This document shows, one piece after another, positions 13,116 to 17,876 of a DNA stretch of 17,876 bases. The position numbers were made by a program, and so were the translations under genes. The stretch comes from CAYLXU01 sp964388055 (GTDB taxonomy: Bacteria > Patescibacteriota > Minisyncoccia > UBA6257 > JACRHW01). A model generated the notes under the pieces. That model was not told the DNA's origin. It was given only the letters and a program-made list of their open reading frames with translations, and searched no databases. Each line of letters starts with the position of its first letter. Positions within the stretch are counted from its first letter, which is position 1. Where the stretch lies: assembly GCA_964388055.1 (NCBI GenBank), contig CAYLXU010000012.1:1-17876 (forward strand), given 5' to 3'.

Positions 13116-13346
13116 CTACACAACGACCTCCAACTCAGATGGGTCGTAATGCCCTACTGTCCCGTCCCCATGATCCACGGTGTAAAAGAGACCGTGGGAA
13201 TCGTGATGTGTGAGAACCGTTCCCTGCACACCCCACTTCTTGCTTGCCCAACCTTCTTCCGTCCACTCACCCCTCTTTTTCCAGTTTGGTTGGGTCGTTT
13301 TCACCATCGCTCCAGGGTCAATCGGCGGCCATTTCCTATTATCCAT
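13116..13346 (-). CDS. small SH3-like/KOW-like protein, 76 aa
   Basis: The family is not named with certainty. The pattern P-G-A-M-V-K, then W-G-V-Q-G-T-V-L, then Y-T-V-D-H-G-D-G-T and a closing Y-D-P-S-E-L-E resembles small SH3/KOW-type barrels that bind proteins or nucleic acid. The ATG at 13346 has GGGAGG eight bases upstream; the longer in-frame start at 13388 would lie inside the promoter. It is the first gene of an operon with 12696-13073, under module 12. Confidence 0.75.
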   Translation of the reverse strand: MDNRKWPPIDPGAMVKTTQPNWKKRGEWTEEGWASKKWGVQGTVLTHHDSHGLFYTVDHGDGTVGHYDPSELEVVV

Positions 13347-13378
13347 TTCATCACCCTCCCTCTCAAAGAACTGAAAAT

Positions 13379-13407
13379 AAAATAGCACGTTTTTTGCTAT
13401 TTGTACA
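13379..13407 (-). promoter_or_regulatory. shared promoter-operator module, copy 12
   Basis: On the minus strand TGTACA (13407-13402), 17-bp spacer, TATTTT (13384-13379), then AGTTCTTTGAGAGGGAGG. Plus-strand repeat TAGCAC-GTTTT-TTGCTA (13383-13399), one mismatch. It drives 13116-13346 and 12696-13073. Confidence 0.8.
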
Positions 13408-13530
13408 GGTATTCAATAAATTGCCCGTGCAAGCTTGTTTGGCGGGAATTTAAGATTGTTCCATTAGCTTATCGACCATTGTTTTTAAAAGACTGTGACT
13501 TCTCGCTACCATAAAGCGGTAAAACCAAAA

Positions 13531-13559
13531 TTGTGCAACCTTTTCCACTATGCTATATT
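13531..13559 (+). promoter_or_regulatory. promoter of 13597-14523
   Basis: TTGTGC (13531-13536), 17-bp spacer, TATATT (13554-13559), with TG one base before the -10 (extended -10). No TAGCAC operator. Confidence 0.55.
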
Positions 13560-13586
13560 CACTTCAGCTATTTTGAAAATGAAGTG
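13560..13586 (+). promoter_or_regulatory. leader hairpin touching the ribosome binding site of 13597-14523
   Basis: CACTTCA (13560-13566) pairs with TGAAGTG (13580-13586) around 13 bases. The right arm runs into the GTGGAG that serves as ribosome binding site, so folding could lower translation. Confidence 0.4.
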
Positions 13587-13596
13587 GAGAAAGCAG

Positions 13597-14523
13597 ATGA
13601 ACTGTCCCAAATGCCACACCCCCCTCATATTGCTTCAAGAGGGCAAACCCCCAATATTGCAATCACGAAGAAAACATCTTGTTAATTTATGGGGATGCCA
13701 AACGTGTAACATAGTTCTCTTCCCGGACATAGTACCCCTCAAGCAAAATCCATCTTCTACACAGAGTGAACAGGAAAGGCTAAGTAGGATGGGGTTTTTA
13801 ACATTTGGTCCAAGCCTATCAACCCCCAAAAAAGAATTATTCACCCTAACCCAATACCAACAGTCCAAAATAAATCAAAAAATGGGAAACATGGATGATG
13901 AAGATTTGAGTAGAACTTTTCCGCATGACGGTACCGAAATATATGTCCCAACTCTCAACAAAGTGGTTATTGGTGGATTAGCCACAGCTGAAGAACTCCT
14001 CTTCCTAGGAAGGTGGAAGTTTGCTGTTGAAGAACACCCGAATCACATTCATGACTGGGGCGAAATCGGACCTATCCAAGAAACCCTTCGCCGGCAATTT
14101 GAACATCAAAGAGCCCACGTTATAACACCGCACCAAGACATACCACAACCCGGAGATGTGATTTATCTTGAACAAATACATCGCTGGACTGATTACTATG
14201 GAAACGAAAGTGATGAGGGTTACAAAATATTTAGTAATCTCCCAGGAGAAACACTAATTCCTTGGATAAGGTATTTCAGAGGTGGAAAAGCGAGAATATT
14301 CCGTATTTCTCCAACAGTAAATACCGAAGAAAAAATAGAGTATTATGTTGAGACAGAAGAACGAGAAGGGTTTTGGTATGCTTGGAATGAACTTGTTGGA
14401 AGACAACACTATCTAAAAGAAAAATTTGGGGACCAAACTGCAATAGAAATACATGATAGTATAGACCCAGAAATATATGGTCAAACATGTATAGATCTTT
14501 TTGGTTTTACGCCGTCTAGATAG
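13597..14523 (+). CDS. zinc-ribbon hypothetical protein, 308 aa
   Basis: The N-terminus carries a zinc ribbon, C-P-K-C at residues 2-5 and C-Q-T-C about 30 residues later. The rest (about residues 60-308) is unknown: charged and aromatic, with several His (E-E-H-P-N-H-I-H-D-W) and strand-rich segments. No signal peptide or membrane span. The ATG at 13597 has GGAG seven bases upstream; in-frame starts at 13495 and in between have no such site, and 13495 lies upstream of the promoter. It is on the plus strand between minus-strand cassettes, with its own promoter and terminator. Confidence 0.8.
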   Translation: MNCPKCHTPLILLQEGKPPILQSRRKHLVNLWGCQTCNIVLFPDIVPLKQNPSSTQSEQERLSRMGFLTFGPSLSTPKKELFTLTQYQQSKINQKMGNMDDEDLSRTFPHDGTEIYVPTLNKVVIGGLATAEELLFLGRWKFAVEEHPNHIHDWGEIGPIQETLRRQFEHQRAHVITPHQDIPQPGDVIYLEQIHRWTDYYGNESDEGYKIFSNLPGETLIPWIRYFRGGKARIFRISPTVNTEEKIEYYVETEEREGFWYAWNELVGRQHYLKEKFGDQTAIEIHDSIDPEIYGQTCIDLFGFTPSR

Positions 14524-14525
14524 AA

Positions 14526-14548
14526 ACCGCCATAGAGCGGTTTTTGTT
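14526..14548 (+). terminator. intrinsic terminator of 13597-14523
   Basis: AACCGC pairs with GCGGTT around a six-base loop and runs into TTTGTTTTT, three bases past the stop. Confidence 0.85.
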
Positions 14549-14611
14549 TTTATTTCATTCATTTCATTGTACACACCAAACACAGCTCGAATATCTTAGT
14601 TGGGGTAACAT

Positions 14612-14636
14612 AAAAATAACCCAAATGTCATTTGGG
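14612..14636 (-). terminator. second terminator downstream of 14753-14965
   Basis: On the minus strand CCCAAATG pairs with CATTTGGG around one base (the actual loop would be wider), followed by TTATTTTTATG. It lies directly after a decayed module at 14643-14655. Confidence 0.6.
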
Positions 14637-14642
14637 ATTGGT

Positions 14643-14670
14643 TTCAATGGACTAGGAATGGTGCATGAAT
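14643..14670 (-). pseudogene. vestigial promoter module (emptied cassette)
   Basis: The plus strand has TTTCAATGGACTA, identical over 13 bases to the transcript-start block of modules 7 and 11, next to GGAATGGTGC where the -10 and inner arm should be. No reading frame lies between this and the terminator at 14612-14636. It looks like a cassette that lost its gene. Confidence 0.4.
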
Positions 14671-14692
14671 TTAAAAACCGCCCCATTGGCGG
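14670..14692 (-). terminator. intrinsic terminator of 14753-14965
   Basis: On the minus strand CCGCC-AATGG-GGCGG is followed by TTTTTAAATTC. Confidence 0.8.
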
Positions 14693-14752
14693 CATACATA
14701 AAAAACGTATTAAATTGTTACTGACTAAACTTTTACTGGATTTTTTTAACTT

Positions 14753-14965
14753 CTACGAAAACCTTCCGTGCAAAATGTCGAGAAGGGGCTCGAGTACGAT
14801 ATCTGCACGCCCCTCATCAATAAGAGACTGCGGTGTCCTACCCTGAAGATAAGAATTTGGTGTACCTAACCACACAGGAATTTCTTTCTTCTCAAAGAAA
14901 ATTGGGAGAATTTTGTATATGAGTTCAATCGTCTTCTGTTCATCTCGATTAGGATCCATGGTCAT
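14753..14965 (-). CDS. MbcA/ParS/Xre-like toxin-binding domain protein, 70 aa
   Basis: Residues about 30-70 match the C-terminal toxin-binding domain of MbcA/ParS/Xre antitoxins (DUF2384): W-L-G-T-P-N-S-Y-L-Q-G-R-T-P-Q-S-L-I, then L-L-D-I-L-H-G-R-F-S. The N-terminal 30 residues are helical and do not form a full Xre DNA-binding domain, so this is a minimal version. Known family partners are RES-domain toxins, but none lies beside it in this window; it may be an orphan or a differently used domain. The ATG at 14965 has GGGAGG seven bases upstream. Transcribed from module 13. Confidence 0.75.
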   Translation of the reverse strand: MTMDPNRDEQKTIELIYKILPIFFEKKEIPVWLGTPNSYLQGRTPQSLIDEGRADIVLEPLLDILHGRFS

Positions 14966-14992
14966 CTAAAAACCTCCCGGTGAGCTAAAACA

Positions 14993-15021
14993 AAGATAGC
15001 ACAATCATATTTGTTTGTACA
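14993..15021 (-). promoter_or_regulatory. degenerate promoter module, copy 13
   Basis: On the minus strand TGTACA (15021-15016), 17-bp spacer, TATCTT (14998-14993), then AGCTC. The inner half-site GTGCTA is intact and the outer arm is lost. It drives 14753-14965. Confidence 0.65.
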
Positions 15022-15059
15022 AAACTCTAAGATTAAGAATGTTAGAAGATTTGTGTTTA

Positions 15060-15085
15060 AAAATAAAAAGCTGCCACATGACAGC
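15060..15085 (-). terminator. terminator of the 15218-15349 cassette
   Basis: On the minus strand GCTG pairs with CAGC, with one mismatch and two further pairs inside, followed by TTTTTATTTTT. Confidence 0.65.
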
Positions 15086-15090
15086 ATCCT

Positions 15091-15261
15091 TTACCAAGAA
15101 CACAGGACGACCTTCTGCTTACAGTTGGGACATGTAATCCATTCGCATCCGTGACAACCTTATACCCTGTTTAGAATATATTCAAGGGCTACTCCACGAC
15201 CCTTGCAGACCTCTTCTTCACTGTCTTTCACTGTCTTGTTGGTGATCTTGATTATTTTTAC
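15091..15261 (-). pseudogene. broken zinc-ribbon gene with an in-frame TAA
   Basis: In one frame the minus strand reads V-K-I-I-K-I-T-N-K-T-V-K-D-S-E-E-E-V-C-K, then G-R-G-V-A-L-E-Y-I-L-N-R-V, a TAA (15160-15162), then G-C-H-G-C-E-W-I-T-C-P-N-C-K-Q and on to a stop at 15091. The part after the TAA carries CxxC knuckles and reads like coding sequence, and the part before it ends where a natural Tyr codon (TAT or TAC) would differ from TAA by one base. The expected start codon is GTA, so it too may be mutated. It overlaps the 43-residue gene in another frame. A GTG-started 22-residue ORF (from 15231) is the alternative. Confidence 0.4.
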
Positions 15262-15349
15262 TATTAGACCGCCTTACCACGGTTACAACAAGAGCGATTC
15301 CCTGCAACAATGCACCAAGAAAAATAAGAAAGTAAGCGATAGTTTCCAC
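15218..15349 (-). CDS. small membrane protein, 43 aa
   Basis: A GTG start with AAAGGAG nine bases upstream opens M-E-T-I-A-Y-F-L-I-F-L-G-A-L-L-Q-G-I-A-L-style sequence: one membrane helix (about residues 4-25), then two Arg and a hydrophilic Asn/Gln/Asp tail. The positive charges after the helix suggest the tail lies in the cytoplasm. The tail overlaps the broken zinc-ribbon frame. The family is not recognised. The cassette has module 14 upstream and a terminator downstream. Confidence 0.6.
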   Translation of the reverse strand: METIAYFLIFLGALLQGIALVVTVVRRSNSKNNQDHQQDSERQ

Positions 15350-15380
15350 GCCGTCTTTCTCCTTTCAACGAACTAAGAAT

Positions 15381-15409
15381 AGAGTAACACAAAATGTGCT
15401 ATTTGTACA
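15381..15409 (-). promoter_or_regulatory. shared promoter-operator module, copy 14
   Basis: On the minus strand TGTACA (15409-15404), 17-bp spacer, TACTCT (15386-15381), then AGTTCGTTGAAAGGAG. Plus-strand repeat TAACAC-AAAAT-GTGCTA (15385-15401), one mismatch. It drives 15218-15349. Confidence 0.75.
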
Positions 15410-15451
15410 GTGATCCGATACGGGCGGGGAATGTAAAAACTTGCATATAAA

Positions 15452-15476
15452 AAGAAAAAGCCCCACTTCCCGTGGG
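15452..15476 (-). terminator. intrinsic terminator of 15489-15965
   Basis: On the minus strand CCCAC-GGGAA-GTGGG is followed by GCTTTTTCTTTTT. Confidence 0.85.
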
Positions 15477-15488
15477 ACACATTGGTTC

Positions 15489-15965
15489 CTAGAGCCTTGT
15501 AATAACCTCGTCAGCTCGCAAGCCACGAAATTCTTCGGTCTTTTTCTCTACAATCGGCCTGATAGTAAATGCACCAGGTTGACTTTCAATAAACTGCACA
15601 CCATACAAAGTTTCATCCTGAAACATCTCAATATCAAAATCGTAAAGCACAAGCATCACCATATAAACCGAACTCGAAGTAGACTTAACCGTATAAGGTC
15701 CTCGAAAGAAAACCCGAGCATTACCTCCCTGCGCATCCTGATCCATATCCGCCCAATTGGTAAACGGAATGTAGTTTAGCAAGCGTCCCTTTAGCTTTCC
15801 ATCTTCAATACTTACCTCCAAAGAACAGGTTATCTCAGTAGGAAAATACAACAAATCTCCGGCGAAAAGACCCAAAATCAATACTCCTGTCTTTTTCTCT
15901 CCAGATCTCCCAATATTATATCCCTTTCTAACAAGAAACTTTCCGTTAGCCAAAGAATCGTCCAT
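15489..15965 (-). CDS. hypothetical protein, 158 aa, strand-rich
   Basis: The family is not recognised. The sequence is dominated by beta-type segments (K-F-L-V-R-K-G-Y-N-I-G, G-V-L-I-L-G-L, S-L-E-V-S-I-E-D-G-K-L-K-G-R, S-V-Y-M-V-M-L-V-L-Y) and could be a beta barrel or sandwich; no membrane span or signal peptide is certain. The ATG at 15965 has AAGGTGG seven bases upstream. Its promoter lacks the operator (16001-16029). Confidence 0.75.
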   Translation of the reverse strand: MDDSLANGKFLVRKGYNIGRSGEKKTGVLILGLFAGDLLYFPTEITCSLEVSIEDGKLKGRLLNYIPFTNWADMDQDAQGGNARVFFRGPYTVKSTSSSVYMVMLVLYDFDIEMFQDETLYGVQFIESQPGAFTIRPIVEKKTEEFRGLRADEVITRL

Positions 15966-16000
15966 CGACCGTCCACCTTTCACTAAAATGAGCTATGAAT

Positions 16001-16029
16001 ATAATAACATATAAAATGTTTCATGGCAA
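16001..16029 (-). promoter_or_regulatory. operator-free promoter of 15489-15965
   Basis: On the minus strand TTGCCA (16029-16024), 17-bp spacer, TATTAT (16006-16001), six bases, then AGCTC. Same start block as the modules. Confidence 0.55.
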
Positions 16030-16058
16030 TATATCGTTTGGAGAGCTAACTCAAAAGG

Positions 16059-16300
16059 CTAGACAAAAAACTCAGCTTTGTTATTCAGCACATTCAATAC
16101 AGTGTCAAGAATGGGATGTTTGGTTTGGAAAAAAAGCCGTCTTGCCGTGCTCACACCTCACCCTCTTTCCCAAAAAAAACGAACACACAGGTATTCATCA
16201 TCAAAAACAACTGCTTTTTTCCAGAAGTTCATATAAATTCATGTATTTGTTTGGTTACCACGACAAGCCTCCTATTAACCTGAGCACCGCCATTCTTCAT
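16059..16300 (-). pseudogene. remnant of a small-gene cassette
   Basis: In this 400-base stretch without a confident gene, an ATG at 16300 with GAGAGGGG upstream opens a 23-codon ORF. It overlaps by ATGA a second frame (16232-16059) that reads M-N-F-W-K-K-A-V-V-F-D-D-E-Y, has a TGA at 16158-16160 and stays open for 32 more codons. The promoter copy before it has a shortened spacer. This fits a decayed cassette; none of the peptides is recognised. Confidence 0.3.
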
Positions 16301-16325
16301 TATTCCGTTCCCCTCTCAACAAATA

Positions 16326-16353
16326 AAAATACAATTCATACTATGCGCACAAA
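16326..16353 (-). promoter_or_regulatory. decayed promoter module, copy 15
   Basis: TATTTT (16331-16326) and the following TTTGTTGAGAGGGG leader are kept, and the -35 side CTATGCGCACA (16341-16351) matches copy 2 in 10 of 11 bases. Three bases are missing between them compared with copy 2, which would shorten the spacer from 17 to 14 and disrupt the operator. Confidence 0.45.
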
Positions 16354-16389
16354 GTCCGAATTGTGAACCATGACTCATAATTGTTGGGA

Positions 16390-16415
16390 AAGAAAAAAGC
16401 CTGCAATATGAGGCT
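16390..16415 (-). terminator. intrinsic terminator of 16440-16760
   Basis: On the minus strand AGCCT pairs with AGGCT around an eight-base loop and runs into TTTTTTC. Confidence 0.75.
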
Positions 16416-16439
16416 TTGAGTTTTTATCCTTTAGGGGCT

Positions 16440-16760
16440 TTACTCGTCCGTGTTCATCAAAAATTCATCAATCATGTATCGATTTACCGAATGGGTTGGC
16501 ATATCTACCTTTCCTGTATCAGGAGCAATGCGATTCAAAAAAACCATATCTCCTAAAATTTCACAATTCCACGATTGTGGAGAAAACACTATTGTACGCC
16601 CCTCAGGCCCAAAATCCTGGCAATCAACCACCAACTCCCCTATATCATTTACATGTGCATTAGTAATGGCACTGCTGGCATCATACGTTCCCTCTTGTTC
16701 GTTGCCACAATACTCGGTAATAGAAGCGCCCCGCATTTCAATGTCACGCAACACTTCCAT
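16440..16760 (-). CDS. hypothetical protein, 106 aa
   Basis: The family is not recognised. It is acidic, with strands around I-G-E-L-V-V-D-C-Q and R-T-I-V-F-S-P and two more Cys (C18 region and W-N-C-E). No membrane segment. The ATG at 16760 has GGGGG seven bases upstream. A weak promoter (TTGTAA, 17-bp spacer, GATTAT, six bases, AGCAC) lies at 16791-16826 on the minus strand. Confidence 0.75.
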   Translation of the reverse strand: MEVLRDIEMRGASITEYCGNEQEGTYDASSAITNAHVNDIGELVVDCQDFGPEGRTIVFSPQSWNCEILGDMVFLNRIAPDTGKVDMPTHSVNRYMIDEFLMNTDE

Positions 16761-16844
16761 TTCCACACCCCCTTCCTGTGTAGTGCTAATACTATAATCC
16801 CACAAATTACTTAATTTTACAAGTGCTCGTTGTGGTTCAAAATC

Positions 16845-16873
16845 TTGATAAAATTATTAAATATCAGTATTCT
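16845..16873 (+). promoter_or_regulatory. desaturase promoter with its own inverted repeat
   Basis: TTGATA (16845-16850), 17-bp spacer, TATTCT (16868-16873), then six bases and AGATC. The repeat TCAGTA-TTCTC-TACTGA (16864-16880) overlaps the -10 and has the same 6-5-6 geometry as the TAGCAC operator but a different sequence. Confidence 0.6.
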
Positions 16874-16914
16874 CTACTGAGATCATAAATGAAAATTTGA
16901 AAGGGGTGATTTAA

Positions 16915-17826
16915 GTGAAAGATCTTTCTTCAAATTGTCTTGTTGTGCCAGAAAACGATTCGCTGAGTTGGTCACTTACAAAGACACTGTGGCTTTATAC
17001 TATGCTTTTGCCAGCTCTTTTGTTTGGATACCAAGCATCCAACATTCCGCTTGTAATCGGTGCGATCTGCCTCTTGTTGGTAACAATATGTATTGGCCAC
17101 TCGATTGGACTTCATCGAGGCATCATTCACCACACATATGAATGCTCAACACTTACAAGAAAGATACTAGTATATTTTTTCGTTCATTCGGGATTGGGGG
17201 GTCCAATTTCGTGGATCAAATTGCATTATGTCCGTGACTATTGGCAAAATCAACCTGACTGTCCAAAATACTTTCAATACGGACACGGAATCTGGAAAGA
17301 TTATTTCTGGAACTTACATTACAGCTACAACACACACAGCTGGGATCGCTACAACCTTCCAAAAGCTGACCTTGCGGACCCATGGCTTATGTGGCTTGAA
17401 AAGACCTGGGTTTGGCATAACTTGGGTTTTGCGCTCTTAATTGGGATGTTGTTTGGTCTTAATGCCATGATCATGTTATTTTGTACTCGAATTAGTGTGA
17501 GCATATTAGGTCACTGGTTAGTTGGGTTTTTAACCCACAAGTTTGGATATACTCGATATAGGATCGAAAACGCCAAAGAGAGTGCATACAACGATTGGTT
17601 CTGGGGTATTGTTTCATTCGGAGAGGGTTTCCACAATAATCATCATGCACACCCATCCTCTGCAAAAATGGGTCAGTGCTGGTATGAAATTGATATTGGT
17701 TGGTGGGTTATTGCTATAATGGAAAAACTTGGTTTGGTGTGGGAGGTAAAAACATTTGATAGAGTCGCGACCGATCGCCCAGGAGTCGTTGTCGACAAAA
17801 AAAACTGGAAGTTTCCATGGAGTTGA
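16915..17826 (+). CDS. fatty acid desaturase family protein, 303 aa
   Basis: An integral membrane di-iron enzyme of the acyl-CoA/acyl-lipid desaturase superfamily, which would introduce a double bond into an acyl chain. Hydrophobic segments lie at about residues 25-60 and 165-205. His box 1 is H62-S-I-G-L-H67, with two more His at 72-73. Box 3 is H240-N-N-H-H244, and H208 is in a T-H-K-F-G context typical of the family. The usual second box H-x-x-H-H is replaced by H104-Y-V-R-D-Y-W-Q, a form I believe occurs in one bacterial subgroup. GTG at 16915 is the start (AAAGGGG eight bases upstream). Substrate cannot be told from sequence. Confidence 0.88.
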   Translation: MKDLSSNCLVVPENDSLSWSLTKTLWLYTMLLPALLFGYQASNIPLVIGAICLLLVTICIGHSIGLHRGIIHHTYECSTLTRKILVYFFVHSGLGGPISWIKLHYVRDYWQNQPDCPKYFQYGHGIWKDYFWNLHYSYNTHSWDRYNLPKADLADPWLMWLEKTWVWHNLGFALLIGMLFGLNAMIMLFCTRISVSILGHWLVGFLTHKFGYTRYRIENAKESAYNDWFWGIVSFGEGFHNNHHAHPSSAKMGQCWYEIDIGWWVIAIMEKLGLVWEVKTFDRVATDRPGVVVDKKNWKFPWS

Positions 17827-17833
17827 GATGCGT

Positions 17834-17867
17834 AAGCCAACCAATTAAAGGTTGGTTTTTTGTTTTG
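17834..17867 (+). terminator. intrinsic terminator of the desaturase gene
   Basis: CCAACC pairs with GGTTGG around seven bases and runs into TTTTTTGTTTT. Confidence 0.85.
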
Positions 17868-17876
17868 TGGCTCCGG

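Noticed and set aside
996..15401. The repeats read as CRISPR direct repeats
   Set aside because: They are hundreds of bases apart, lie before genes at fixed promoter spacing, and no short unique spacers or cas genes are present.
996..15401. The repeats read as integron attC sites
   Set aside because: The short 6-5-6 repeat overlaps promoter boxes, lacks the usual attC core pattern and long imperfect stem, and no integrase is visible in the window.
16158..16160. UGA recoded as an amino acid
   Set aside because: All confident genes are open in the standard code with no in-frame TGA, and at least two end in TGA, so the in-frame TGA is better explained by gene decay.
15995..16366. Plus-strand ORF of 123 residues in the gene-poor stretch
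   Set aside because: It has no ribosome binding site, crosses the promoters of minus-strand units and is not protein-like; the minus-strand cassette remnant explains the stretch better.

Overview
This is an AT-rich bacterial window with no rRNA, tRNA, CRISPR array, transposase or integrase visible. The gene style suggests a reduced genome of the Candidate Phyla Radiation (Patescibacteria/Parcubacteria type): many short single genes of unknown function, each closed by its own intrinsic terminator, with almost no spacing. That placement is an inference from style and from a few gene families, not from a marker gene. The standard code fits; most stops are TAA or TAG and TGA is rare.

Layout. From 1 to about 5530 nearly everything reads on the minus strand: two unknown genes (36-929, 1026-1250), a CopD-like membrane protein (1428-1991), an unknown protein (2131-2667) preceded by a structured RNA (about 2712-2920), a DM13 protein coupled to a Cys-rich small protein (2984-3686), a small membrane protein (3784-4041), purine nucleoside phosphorylase (4115-5020) and an unknown helical protein (5149-5529). 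A divergent plus-strand DUF2059-like gene follows at 5675-6031. From 6146 to 13346 all genes are again on the minus strand: a DUF4419 protein, a small acidic protein, a nucleoside-deoxyribosyltransferase-like/guanylate-kinase fusion, short unknown proteins, a zinc ribbon, a BI-1 family membrane protein and an SH3-like small protein. A plus-strand zinc-ribbon protein lies at 13597-14523. Then come minus-strand cassettes: a MbcA/ParS-like domain, a 43-residue membrane protein, a broken zinc-ribbon gene, and two unknown proteins. A plus-strand fatty acid desaturase (16915-17826) ends the window.

The most striking feature is a repeated promoter-operator module on the minus strand. It has a -35 like TGTACA, a 17-bp spacer holding the inverted repeat TAGCAC-N5-GTGCTA, a -10 of TATTTT that overlaps the inner arm, then six bases and a shared transcript start (AGTTC, usually followed by TTGAAAGGAG). 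Ten copies have both arms recognisable, four are degenerate and two look decayed. They stand before otherwise unrelated genes, so the window looks like a regulon laid out as an array of one-gene expression cassettes. No regulator gene was recognised here.

Functional themes that can be named are nucleoside and nucleotide salvage (PNP and the kinase fusion), membrane functions (desaturase, BI-1, CopD-like and small membrane proteins) and possible redox or metal functions (DM13 with its Cys-rich partner). Most remaining genes are hypothetical.
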